Below, piece after piece: positions 29,075 to 36,386 of a stretch of 64,000 bases of DNA. The number at the start of each line of letters is the position of its first letter. Within the stretch, counting starts at the first letter, position 1. Under the pieces are notes generated by a model. It was not told the DNA's origin. It did no database searches and was given only the letters and a program-made list of their open reading frames with translations. The stretch is from contig NZ_CP113116.1 in the NCBI RefSeq assembly GCF_026625985.1, forward strand, positions 2,480,001 through 2,544,000, read 5' to 3'. Origin of the DNA: Mycobacterium sp. Aquia_213. GTDB lineage: Bacteria > Actinomycetota > Actinomycetes > Mycobacteriales > Mycobacteriaceae. Made by a program: the position numbers and the translations under genes.

Positions 29075-29806
29075 TCAGTCGGAGAAGATTTCGCGGTTGA
29101 CCGTGTGCAGGTACGGAATCGCGAGGAATGGAGTGATGTAGAAGATGTCATAGAGCCACCAGCCGATGACCGGAAACACGACGCCCGCGTAGCGCACGTC
29201 GGCGAACATCGTCATGTTGAACACGTAGGCGGACCAGATCACCACGCCCATCCAGCAGGTGACGACCATCCACTGATGGCCCCACCGCTTCATCTGCAGG
29301 AATCCGATCGCCGCGGCCACCCGCATCGAGAACACCGTGAGGATAAGCCCTGCCACATAAGCCTTTTCGCCCGGACCCGCGGCCCCACCGATCCAGAGCT
29401 CGTTGTAATGCCAGAAGTAGCCGGCGTCGAACATGTTGCCCCAGCCGACCATCAACACCCGGTTGATCAACGTGTGGTTGGCAACCAGGTCCAGGGCCCA
29501 GCCCAGGCTGTTGAGCATGCCGTCGATCAGGGTCAGATAGCCGATCAGGGTCACGATCATCGGCCGAACCGACAGGCCGGCGCGCAGGGCCTGGCGCTGC
29601 AGCCACACGCCGCGCATGAAGATGGGAAACCCGATCAGGCCCGGAGCCCACATGCCCATCAAGGCGGCGCCGACGATCATCCACTTGTCGGCACGACGCT
29701 GAGCCAGCCGGGATTCGTCGTGGTGATCCTCCAGGCTGACCGAGCTGCCCGTCGGAGCAGCGACGGATCCGTTGTCCGAAAGACGATTGCGCAGCGGCAG
29801 ATTCAC
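29075..29806 (-). CDS. Polytopic membrane protein, paralogue A
   Basis: This 243-residue protein has about six hydrophobic segments. Polar residues sit in or next to them: Asp and His in GWALDLVANHTL, Asp, His and Glu in NMFDAGYFWHYNELW, Glu in GPGEKA, His in RWGHQWMVV, Asp in MFADVR, Asp in WLYDIFYITPF and His in LHTVNREIFSD. Such a set could bind metal. The second copy at 32585 keeps all of them. GTG 29806 is preferred to 29818, because it gives MNLPLRNRL, matching the paralogue start MNLPKLHQ, and overlaps the micro-protein stop by four bases. I do not recognise the family; a distant relation to AveC-like membrane cyclases or to membrane monooxygenase subunits is only a guess. Confidence 0.78.
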   Translation of the reverse strand: MNLPLRNRLSDNGSVAAPTGSSVSLEDHHDESRLAQRRADKWMIVGAALMGMWAPGLIGFPIFMRGVWLQRQALRAGLSVRPMIVTLIGYLTLIDGMLNSLGWALDLVANHTLINRVLMVGWGNMFDAGYFWHYNELWIGGAAGPGEKAYVAGLILTVFSMRVAAAIGFLQMKRWGHQWMVVTCWMGVVIWSAYVFNMTMFADVRYAGVVFPVIGWWLYDIFYITPFLAIPYLHTVNREIFSD

Positions 29807-29931
29807 AGGTCCCACCACCCGCGCGCAAAGGACATGTACAGCTGGACTCCGAACATCACCAGGAGGTAGCCGTATATGACGATTTGGAAGACGATCAGCG
29901 CCCTCTTGCGCTTCTGCTCCTGCTGGTTCAT
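29803..29931 (-). CDS. 42-residue single-helix membrane micro-protein
   Basis: The frame MNQQEQKRKRALIVFQIVIY continues through one transmembrane helix (about residues 11-34) and ends SFARGWWDL. A positively charged start followed by a helix predicts the amino terminus inside. The ribosome site AAAGGAA lies about ten bases upstream, and the stop overlaps the GTG start of paralogue A by four bases, which is strong evidence that it is translated. It is probably a small accessory subunit of the neighbouring membrane protein. It is below the size cut-off of most gene finders. Confidence 0.75.
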   Translation of the reverse strand: MNQQEQKRKRALIVFQIVIYGYLLVMFGVQLYMSFARGWWDL

Positions 29932-29968
29932 GGCGAGTTATTCCTTTCTCGGGGCTTCACGGGCCGTG

Positions 29969-30763
29969 CTAAGGCGAGGTGTTCGAAGTGGCCAGCCTGG
30001 CTGCCGCAACTTCGCGGAGCCCGTCATTGATGGCGCCATCGCTGCTCAGCGGGGCCAGGATGCAGGCTTGGGCGGCTTCCAATTCGCCTGCGCCCGCGGC
30101 GATCAACTGCGCCGCGGTCACCAACACCCGGGTGGACGGCGGCTCGAAGTGAAACGCCTCGTCCGCGGTGCGGATAGCGAGAGCGCACTGCACCAGCCGC
30201 ATGGCCGTCGCCATTTCTACGCCGGCCTCGGCGACGATCACCTCCGCCTCGCGGTCGGCGGGCAGATAATTCATGCCCAGCGTGACGAATCGCTGCCGGA
30301 AAGAGGGTTTGAGTTCCTTGAGCGAGCTGCGGTATGCGGGGTTGTAGGAGCACACCAGCATGAATGTCTCTGGCGCCCTGACTACTTCGTCGGCCCGGTC
30401 GAGATACAGGGCGCGCCGGTGATCGGTCAGCGAATGAAGGATCGCCAACGAGTCGTGGCGGGCCTCCACGACCTCGTCCAGGTAGCAGATCGCGCCGGCT
30501 TTCACCGCTCGGGTGAGCGGCCCGTCGGTCCACACGACGTCACCACCGGTCACCATGAATCGGCCGACGAGATCCGAGCTGGTGAGGTCGTCGTGGCAGC
30601 TGATGGTGACCACTGGCCGTCGCAACAGCACGCCCATGTGCTCAACGAACCTGGTCTTGCCGCACCCCGTCGGACCGGTGAGCATCACCGGCAAGCGCCG
30701 CTGAAATGCCAATTCGAAAAGCTGAATCTCGTTGCCGTTCGCGAAATACGTGTCGGTGCTCAT
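29969..30763 (-). CDS. MoxR-type AAA+ ATPase, NorQ/CbbQ-like
   Basis: This 264-residue ATPase has Walker A GPTGCGKT (30-37), Walker B AICYLDEV with Asp96-Glu97, a sensor-1 segment FMLVCSYNPAY and the start FANGNEIQLFELAF typical of NorQ/CbbQ/NirQ proteins. With VWA partners these ATPases insert metal or remodel enzymes such as nitric oxide reductase or Rubisco. Here the VWA gene lies directly upstream, 31 bases away. ATG 30763 follows a good ribosome site (GAGAGGAG); the longer open frame to 31012 is antisense-like shadow over the VWA gene. Its client is most simply one of the adjacent polytopic membrane proteins. Confidence 0.9.
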   Translation of the reverse strand: MSTDTYFANGNEIQLFELAFQRRLPVMLTGPTGCGKTRFVEHMGVLLRRPVVTISCHDDLTSSDLVGRFMVTGGDVVWTDGPLTRAVKAGAICYLDEVVEARHDSLAILHSLTDHRRALYLDRADEVVRAPETFMLVCSYNPAYRSSLKELKPSFRQRFVTLGMNYLPADREAEVIVAEAGVEMATAMRLVQCALAIRTADEAFHFEPPSTRVLVTAAQLIAAGAGELEAAQACILAPLSSDGAINDGLREVAAARLATSNTSP

Positions 30764-30794
30764 CGGTTCTCCTCTCGTGGGGCGCTGGCTGGGA

Positions 30795-32324
30795 TCATGC
30801 GGCGACCAGCTCACGATGCACGTGGGCCAGCACCCGAGGGAGTTCCTCGATTCGTCGAATGCGCTGGGACCGGCGAGGTCCGAAGACTTCCGGGAGGGGG
30901 TCGACCCGCGTAGGTCCGACGCCGACGTAGTACATCGACACGCCCGCGTCGTTCGCCTCCTCGACGGCGTGCGCGGCATCCGCCCAGGCGTAGCGGCCCT
31001 CGTAACCTTCATCGGAGATCAGCCCGTCACCGATGACGATCAGCAGCCGCCGCTCGGACGGCTGCGCGAGGAGCCGGCTGGTCAGATGGCGAAGTGGGGC
31101 ACCCAGCCGCGTGTACCCGCCGGTCTGAAGCCCGAGCGCACTCGGCCGCACAAAGCGACGGTCTTCGAAGTCCTTGAGGCAGCGGACTTCGACTCGGTGA
31201 CGGGTGTTTCCGGTGAACACGAAGATGCCATGGCGCTCGCGGGCGCGGTTCATCGCGCGCGAAAGTGCATCGGCACAATCCAATTCCAGCCGGAAGATGC
31301 GGCCGCCGTGCACTCCCAGCGAGGAACTCCCGTCCAGCAGCAGGGCGGTGGTGACGTCTCGGCTGCCGGGCAGCAGGTCACGGAAAATACGTGGTTGGCG
31401 CGCCTGGCCGGTCACGGTATCGATGTAGTGCCGGACGTATTGTTCGACATCGAGATCGGAGCCGTCTTCGAGGCGATTCTTCATCGCGCGATGAGTGTGT
31501 TCTTCAAACCATTTCCGAAGGTCGGCGGGGATGGAGCCGGGTTGGCGAGCGTGGCCGGTGTGTGCACGCTCCAGAACCGCGACGTGGTCTCGCAGGAAAC
31601 TCTTTGTCCACGAGTTCCATTCGGGATACGGAATTCCGGGCCGGTGATCCGGTGTGATGTCGAGGTCGTTGTCCTGCGGGCGGCTCGGCGGCGGCAGGTT
31701 CGGATTGCGGACGCCGCCGTCGCCGCCGACGGCGACCGAGTACGGCCGCGGAAGACGCTTTTGCGTTGTGGTCCAGGGCATCCGGCCGAAGCTGCGTCGC
31801 AATTTGTCGGTCAACCCCTGCGGCACGGTGTAGGCCAGCGGCAAGTCGCCCAGCAGCGCAGGAACGGTCAACGCCTGCCCCGTGGCCGCCAACGCAAGTG
31901 CGCGGTTGAGCATCTCCTGGGCAGCCATGTCACCGTCTTCGGCATGCATCTGCGGTAGTGCGCGGCGCATCTCGGGCAGCAGCCCCGGCCAACGCGACGC
32001 CATCCAGCCCAGGGCGACATTGGCTTCGACGAGGGTGAGTGCGCACAGTTCGCGGGTGGACAGCTCGTTCAGCCGATACTCGGTAATGCGCTCTTTGGAT
32101 GGCGAACATTGCAGGGCCACGCCGCATGTCAGTGTCCTGCGGGTCCAATCGGGCAGTGCGGGGTAGGGGACGTGAACGAAGGTAAGCGCCGCATTGAGCC
32201 CAAACCCGCGCCGGCTACCCGTAACGAGCCGGGCGCCTTCGCGGCGTTGCTCACTGAGCGCGACCGCCGTCACGGCGCAACTTTTCTCCAGCGCCATGGT
32301 GTGGGCATCGGGGCTGTCAGTCAT
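30795..32324 (-). CDS. VWA-domain protein, NorD/CbbO-like
   Basis: This 509-residue partner of the AAA+ ATPase has a helical amino-terminal half (to about 300), then a von Willebrand A domain with a perfect MIDAS start DGSSSLG (331-337), a conserved Thr in GGYTRLGAPL and a later acidic segment LIVIGDGLISDEGYEG. This layout is that of NorD/CbbO proteins, which hand a client to the hexameric ATPase. MWTTT-like and RPQDNDLDITPDHRPG linkers separate the parts. The start ATG 32324 is acceptable; a downstream ATG at residue 10 is possible. No NorB/NorC or Rubisco genes occur in the window. Confidence 0.85.
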   Translation of the reverse strand: MTDSPDAHTMALEKSCAVTAVALSEQRREGARLVTGSRRGFGLNAALTFVHVPYPALPDWTRRTLTCGVALQCSPSKERITEYRLNELSTRELCALTLVEANVALGWMASRWPGLLPEMRRALPQMHAEDGDMAAQEMLNRALALAATGQALTVPALLGDLPLAYTVPQGLTDKLRRSFGRMPWTTTQKRLPRPYSVAVGGDGGVRNPNLPPPSRPQDNDLDITPDHRPGIPYPEWNSWTKSFLRDHVAVLERAHTGHARQPGSIPADLRKWFEEHTHRAMKNRLEDGSDLDVEQYVRHYIDTVTGQARQPRIFRDLLPGSRDVTTALLLDGSSSLGVHGGRIFRLELDCADALSRAMNRARERHGIFVFTGNTRHRVEVRCLKDFEDRRFVRPSALGLQTGGYTRLGAPLRHLTSRLLAQPSERRLLIVIGDGLISDEGYEGRYAWADAAHAVEEANDAGVSMYYVGVGPTRVDPLPEVFGPRRSQRIRRIEELPRVLAHVHRELVAA

Positions 32325-32361
32325 CGGCGCAACCCCACGAATTTCGGGCCCGCGGGCGCGC

Positions 32362-32466
32362 TCAGAACGTGCCGATGTTGGAGAAGAGCCAGTACCAGAA
32401 CCAGATGATCAGGCCGGTGCCGCCCCACGCGGCGACGTAGCGCAGGATCTCCCAGACATAACCCAT
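32362..32466 (-). CDS. 34-residue membrane micro-protein
   Basis: The frame starts ATG 32466 just after a perfect AGGAGG ribosome site and reads MGYVWEILRYVAAWGGTGL then a Trp/Phe-rich helix end WFWYWLFSNIGTF. It is almost entirely one transmembrane helix. It sits between polytopic paralogue B and the VWA gene in the same direction. Its strong ribosome site and location mirror the 42-residue gene next to paralogue A, so each polytopic protein may have its own helper peptide. Confidence 0.72.
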   Translation of the reverse strand: MGYVWEILRYVAAWGGTGLIIWFWYWLFSNIGTF

Positions 32467-32584
32467 GATTTAACCTCCTCGGTGATGCATTCCGACCCGA
32501 CTGATGCGTGAATTCGACTGGCGGTGAAGACATCCGGTTTGCAGCCCCCGGAAGGTGCACGGTGATGGCGGTCATCAGAGGCTT

Positions 32585-33331
32585 TCAGTCGGAGAAGAGC
32601 TCGCGGTTGACGGTGTGCAGATAGGGGATCGCCAAGAAGGGCGTGATGTAGAAGATGTCGTAGAGCCACCAGCCGACCACCGGCAACACGACTCCGGCAA
32701 AGCGCACGTCGGCGAACATGGTCATGTTGAACACGTAGGTAATCCAGATCACCACGCCCATCCAGCAGGTGACGACCATCCACTGATGACCCCAGCGCTT
32801 CATCTGCAGGAAGCCGATGGCAGCGGCGATGCGCATCGTGAAGACGGTCAGGATGAGACCGACCTCCATGGCCTTTTCGCCGGGGCCGGCCGCGCCGCCG
32901 ACCCACAGCTCGTTGTAGTGCCAGAAATAGCCGGCATCGAACATGTTGCCCCAGCCGTTTAACAGCACGCGGGCCAGAATCGTGTGATTCGCCACCAGGT
33001 CGAGCGCCCATCCCACGGTATTGATCGCCGCGTCGATGATGACCAGATAGCCGAGCAACGTGACCAGCATCGGCCGAACCGACAGCCCGTCGTGCTGCGC
33101 GCGGCGCAGCAACTGCACACCCCGCAGGAACAGCGGCAGTCCGAAGACGCCCAGGGCCGCGGTGCCGATCAGAAGGCTGCCGGAGATCAGCAATTTATCG
33201 GCTCGGCGCTGCGCGAGCGCCGATTGCTCCAGGTGCTCGTCGAAACTCAGCCCCGGTGGGGCAGAGCCGCTCTCGCCGACGGCCGTGGCATTACCGCCCC
33301 CATCGCGCTGGTGCAGCTTCGGCAGGTTCAC
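32585..33331 (-). CDS. Polytopic membrane protein, paralogue B
   Basis: This 248-residue protein is the first gene of the leftward operon. It is closely related to paralogue A: the last 150 residues are almost identical, including GNMFDAGYFWHYNELW, GFLQMKRWGHQWMVVTCWMG and the end LHTVNRELFSD, while the first 90 residues differ more. About six membrane segments are predicted. The start is GTG 33331, with GGAGGG five bases upstream. Two copies retained in one operon suggest a heteromeric complex or two substrate-specific versions. Family not recognised; see paralogue A for conserved polar residues. Confidence 0.8.
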   Translation of the reverse strand: MNLPKLHQRDGGGNATAVGESGSAPPGLSFDEHLEQSALAQRRADKLLISGSLLIGTAALGVFGLPLFLRGVQLLRRAQHDGLSVRPMLVTLLGYLVIIDAAINTVGWALDLVANHTILARVLLNGWGNMFDAGYFWHYNELWVGGAAGPGEKAMEVGLILTVFTMRIAAAIGFLQMKRWGHQWMVVTCWMGVVIWITYVFNMTMFADVRFAGVVLPVVGWWLYDIFYITPFLAIPYLHTVNRELFSD

Positions 33332-33381
33332 GAACCCTCCGCGTCGTCGAGGCTGATTGAGTACGTTCGTGGACTATAGCA

Positions 33382-33395
33382 CTGACTGAAGTCAG
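33382..33395. promoter_or_regulatory. Palindromic operator, copy 1 (leftward operon promoter)
   Basis: CTGACTGAAGTCAG is an inverted repeat with six-base arms. On the minus strand it occupies the 17-base space between a weak -35 (ACATTG) and a good -10 (TATAGT, 33378-33373), about 40 bases before the leftward operon start. Binding here would block transcription. Two similar sites lie at 33502 and 35477. Confidence 0.65.
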
Positions 33396-33501
33396 CAATG
33401 TAGCCATCCTGGCTAAGTCGATCATGACTGGACTTGGGCTTACGTTAGCCGGATTGACCCTGATATTGCGCCTGTCCCGGGCCACGTATTCCGGTAAACG
33501 G

Positions 33502-33515
33502 CTGACAGAAGTCAG
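33502..33515. promoter_or_regulatory. Palindromic operator, copy 2
   Basis: CTGACAGAAGTCAG differs from copy 1 by one base. It lies ten bases upstream of a TTGACA -35 element for the rightward DapB-like gene, between the two divergent transcription units. Confidence 0.65.
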
Positions 33516-33525
33516 CTGTTAGGCG

Positions 33526-33555
33526 TTGACACATTGTTGGAGAAATGCCTACGCT
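33526..33555 (+). promoter_or_regulatory. Promoter of the rightward DapB-like gene
   Basis: TTGACA (33526-33531) and TACGCT (33550-33555) are separated by 18 bases, a SigA-like arrangement, about 44 bases before the chosen ATG 33599. Confidence 0.5.
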
Positions 33556-33598
33556 CAGCGAGCGCACGGCCGCTGTCGGTGCATCCAAAGGAGTAGCA

Positions 33599-34726
33599 AT
33601 GACGCTCACCCAAGAGAAGGCAGTGACTCGAAAGTCGCCGGCCGACCGGAAGTATCGCGTAATCCAATGGGGCGTAGGCAATGTCGGGACGGTAGCGCTG
33701 CGCCATTTCGCCCACAACCCGGCCTACGAGTTGGTCGGAGTGCTCTGTAATCGTCCGGAGAAGGTCGGCAAGGATGCGGGCGAGCTCTGTGGCAAACCGC
33801 CGACCGGTGTGCTTGCGACCAACGACAAGTCGGCCATCGAGGCTCTTGATGCCGACTGCGTGTTCTACGCGCCGCTGTGGTCGGATCCCGATGAGGTCTG
33901 CCGCCTGCTGCGCGGTGGGAAGAACGTGGTCGCTTCGGGAGGTGCGTGGTGGTACCGAACCGAGCACAGTCAGGCGGATATCGACAAGATCCACGCCGCG
34001 TGCCTGGAGGGCGGGACGTCATTTCACGCGGGTGGTGTCAATCCCGGTTTCGCGGGCGACCTGCTTGTTCTGACGCTGGCCCGAATCGTCAGTCAGATCG
34101 ACACCATCCACATCTACGAAGTCGTGAATTTCGGCAGGGACACCCTGAAGTACTTGCACGAGATGGGGATGGGGAGCGATCCCGCCGGATTCGAGGACGG
34201 CCCGAACCTGCTGGGCCAGGCTTGGCCTCTCTTCGCCCAGTCGATGGCAATGATCGTGGAAGGCATGGGCAAGACCGTCGATAAGTACACGACTGAGGTG
34301 GAGCTTGGCGTTGCCACGCGTGACATCCCCTTCGAGGGCGGTGAGACCAGCGACATGCCGGGCTTCAAGGGCGTGATCGAAAAGGACACGGTCGCGCGCC
34401 AGCATCACAAATGGTCAGCGTGGGTGGACGGCAAGCCGCTCATCGTCTTTCACGAGATCTACACGATGGACACGTTCGATGCCATTGAGCCACAAGAAGA
34501 TTGGCCGCAGCACTACCACTACCGCATTGTGATCGAAGGCGACTCGTCCACCGAGCTGATCCTGCAAGGGGCACAGGACCCCAACGGTGGCTACGCGCTG
34601 CCCGGCTACACCTGGACCGCGATGGGCCCCGCGAATGCGATTCCCGCTGTCTGCGATGCGGCGCCGGGGTTCATGTCGCACAACGAACTCGGACTCATGC
34701 CGCTGCGCGGCGTGATACGCCCCTGA
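33599..34726 (+). CDS. DapB-like NAD(P)-dependent oxidoreductase (island copy 2)
   Basis: This 375-residue Rossmann oxidoreductase begins (after a short polar leader) KYRVIQWGVGNVGTVALRHF, with later marks FHAGGVNPGFAGDLL and ANAIPAVCDAAPGF near the end. It is a relative of the protein at 27564-28616 but clearly diverged. ATG 33599 is preferred to the upstream frame start at 33545: it follows AAAGGAG and leaves room for the promoter at 33526-33555. It is the first rightward gene of the divergent promoter carrying two operator copies, so it is probably induced together with the membrane-protein operon. Confidence 0.82.
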   Translation: MTLTQEKAVTRKSPADRKYRVIQWGVGNVGTVALRHFAHNPAYELVGVLCNRPEKVGKDAGELCGKPPTGVLATNDKSAIEALDADCVFYAPLWSDPDEVCRLLRGGKNVVASGGAWWYRTEHSQADIDKIHAACLEGGTSFHAGGVNPGFAGDLLVLTLARIVSQIDTIHIYEVVNFGRDTLKYLHEMGMGSDPAGFEDGPNLLGQAWPLFAQSMAMIVEGMGKTVDKYTTEVELGVATRDIPFEGGETSDMPGFKGVIEKDTVARQHHKWSAWVDGKPLIVFHEIYTMDTFDAIEPQEDWPQHYHYRIVIEGDSSTELILQGAQDPNGGYALPGYTWTAMGPANAIPAVCDAAPGFMSHNELGLMPLRGVIRP

Positions 34727-34733
34727 CCCCCGG

Positions 34734-35333
34734 TTACGGCCGAAGACTGCGCAACGTCCTCGCGACGTAGTCTTCCAGCAGGGTGTGGCCGGTCGGCCAG
34801 TGGTTTGTGGTGATCAAGAGGGCGTACAGGCCGAGCAAGAAGAACACCGCGCTGTTCATCGGATTAACGTGTGCATCCGTCTCGCCGCGTTCTTGCGCAC
34901 GCGCGATCTCCTGGGCTACCAACACGATCAAGGGGTGATCCCTGCCGTCTTCGGTTTGCGGACGGGTTTGCGAGAAGTGCAGTGCGAGAAAGTCATTGAA
35001 GAGCAGATCGCCGAGTCGGCGCTCCAATCCGACCACCAGGCGGACCGCCTCATTCAACGCCGAAACCAGATCGTGCTTGGACTTCAAGAATTGCGCGAAC
35101 TGCTTGGCAATACGTTCTTCTTCCCGGTGTTCCAGCTCGAGCAGCACGTGCTCCTTGGTGGGGAAGTGGAAGAAGAAGGTCCCGTGTGCGACGCCCGCGG
35201 CGGCCACGATCGCACTGACGTCGGCCTCGGCCATTCCGGCGCGGGCGAACTCCGCGATCGAGGCGCCCATCAAGCGCTCTCGCGTCTGCAAGCGCTTGGC
35301 CTCTCGGGCAGACACCCGATCCGTGACAGCCAT
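34734..35333 (-). CDS. TetR family transcriptional regulator (regulator 1)
   Basis: This 199-residue one-component regulator has the amino-terminal helix-turn-helix ADVSAIVAAAGVAHGTFFFH then FPTKEHVLLE, typical of TetR proteins, and a helical ligand-binding carboxy-terminal domain. ATG 35333 is chosen over GTG 35345, because AGGAAAG lies just before it. It is divergent from the SDR gene, whose promoter carries a copy of the 14-bp palindrome. As the only regulator gene inside that set of three sites, it is the likely repressor of the module; the ligand is unknown. Confidence 0.88.
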   Translation of the reverse strand: MAVTDRVSAREAKRLQTRERLMGASIAEFARAGMAEADVSAIVAAAGVAHGTFFFHFPTKEHVLLELEHREEERIAKQFAQFLKSKHDLVSALNEAVRLVVGLERRLGDLLFNDFLALHFSQTRPQTEDGRDHPLIVLVAQEIARAQERGETDAHVNPMNSAVFFLLGLYALLITTNHWPTGHTLLEDYVARTLRSLRP

Positions 35334-35476
35334 TTCTTTCCTCACAATTGACCTGACTCATATAAGAGTGTCGAGGCGAACCACCCCATTATGCCGTGTT
35401 CGAGCCAAAAAGGCTTGCATAACTTGGCCATTGTCGCGCCATCCGCATCGCCACCGACAGTCATCCTCGGTATTCA

Positions 35477-35505
35477 TTGACTTTAGTCAGCAAGGTTCAT
35501 AGATT
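35477..35505 (+). promoter_or_regulatory. SDR promoter with palindromic operator, copy 3
   Basis: TTGACTTTAGTCAG (35477-35490) matches the palindromes at 33382 and 33502 in its outer arms. Its first six bases also form a -35 element, with TAGATT as -10 (35500-35505) after a 17-base spacer. Bound repressor would cover the -35. The SDR ATG follows 38 bases later after a GAAGGAG ribosome site. Confidence 0.65.
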
Positions 35506-35543
35506 GAACCCGCAGACGTCACACACGATCGAAGGAGCTCGGC

Positions 35544-36332
35544 ATGGCGTTGGAGCAGTTCCGGCTGGATGGACAGGTCGCGATCGTCACGGGTGCGGGC
35601 AAGGGTGTCGGGGCGGGCATCGCCCGGGTGTTGGCGGAGGCCGGGGCCACGGTCGTCGGAACCGCGCGCACCGAGGCGGATATCGTTGGCACGATTGAAG
35701 GTATCGAGGCCGCGGGCGGCAAGGGGCTGGCACTCGTCGCGGACGCGATCAGTCGTCCAGACGGAGAGCGCGTCGTGAACACGGCCGTCGAGCGGTTCGG
35801 CCGCATCGACATTCTCGTCAACAACGTCGGCGGCTCCACCTATGCGCGGTTCCTGGACATCACCGACGAAGACTTCCGGCACACCTTCGACTGGTGTGTG
35901 ACGTCGGCCTTCATCATGAGTCAGCTCGCGGCCCCGCACATGCTCAGCGCCGGGCACGGTTCCATCATCAACATCTCGTCGGGCTCCGCCCGATTCGGCA
36001 TCCGGGCGCTGACCGCCTACTGCGTCGCGAAGGGCGGCCTCGAAGCGCTCACTCGCGCGATGGCACAGGAACTCGCCCCGAAGATTCGCGTCAACGCCAT
36101 CGCCCTGGGATCCTTCGCCACCGACGGGCTGAAGGGCAGCCTGGATCTGATGCCCGGGTCGCTGGAGAAGATGCAAGAGTCCACGCCGCTGCATCGCCTG
36201 GGCGATGTCGAGGACCTCGGGCGGCTCGCGGTGTATCTATCCACGCGCGACTGCTACGCGACCAACGCGACTTTCCACGTGGACGGTGGCATCGACTCGA
36301 ACAATTCGCCACTGCCGATTCCCGACTATTAA
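35544..36332 (+). CDS. Short-chain dehydrogenase/reductase
   Basis: This 262-residue classical SDR has TGAGKGVG at 16-23 for NAD(P) binding, NNVGG near 93, catalytic Ser145/Ser146 in INISSGS, Tyr159 and Lys163 (AYCVAKGG). The end FHVDGGIDSNNS is typical. It probably oxidises or reduces a hydroxyl/keto group on the pathway intermediate. It starts at ATG 35544 behind promoter copy 3 and is followed nine bases later by the reading frame of the next DapB-like gene, so it heads a rightward transcription unit. Confidence 0.9.
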   Translation: MALEQFRLDGQVAIVTGAGKGVGAGIARVLAEAGATVVGTARTEADIVGTIEGIEAAGGKGLALVADAISRPDGERVVNTAVERFGRIDILVNNVGGSTYARFLDITDEDFRHTFDWCVTSAFIMSQLAAPHMLSAGHGSIINISSGSARFGIRALTAYCVAKGGLEALTRAMAQELAPKIRVNAIALGSFATDGLKGSLDLMPGSLEKMQESTPLHRLGDVEDLGRLAVYLSTRDCYATNATFHVDGGIDSNNSPLPIPDY

Positions 36333-36386
36333 GCCCGTCGGGTGCCGAAAGCGATACAGTATCGACCACGGGAAGGTGAGGTAGCA

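Noticed and set aside
29075..33331. Copper membrane monooxygenase (AmoC/PmoC-like) identity for the twin polytopic proteins
   Set aside because: The PmoC copper-site pattern Asp-x3-His-x12-His is not found, and length and context differ; kept only as a distant possibility.
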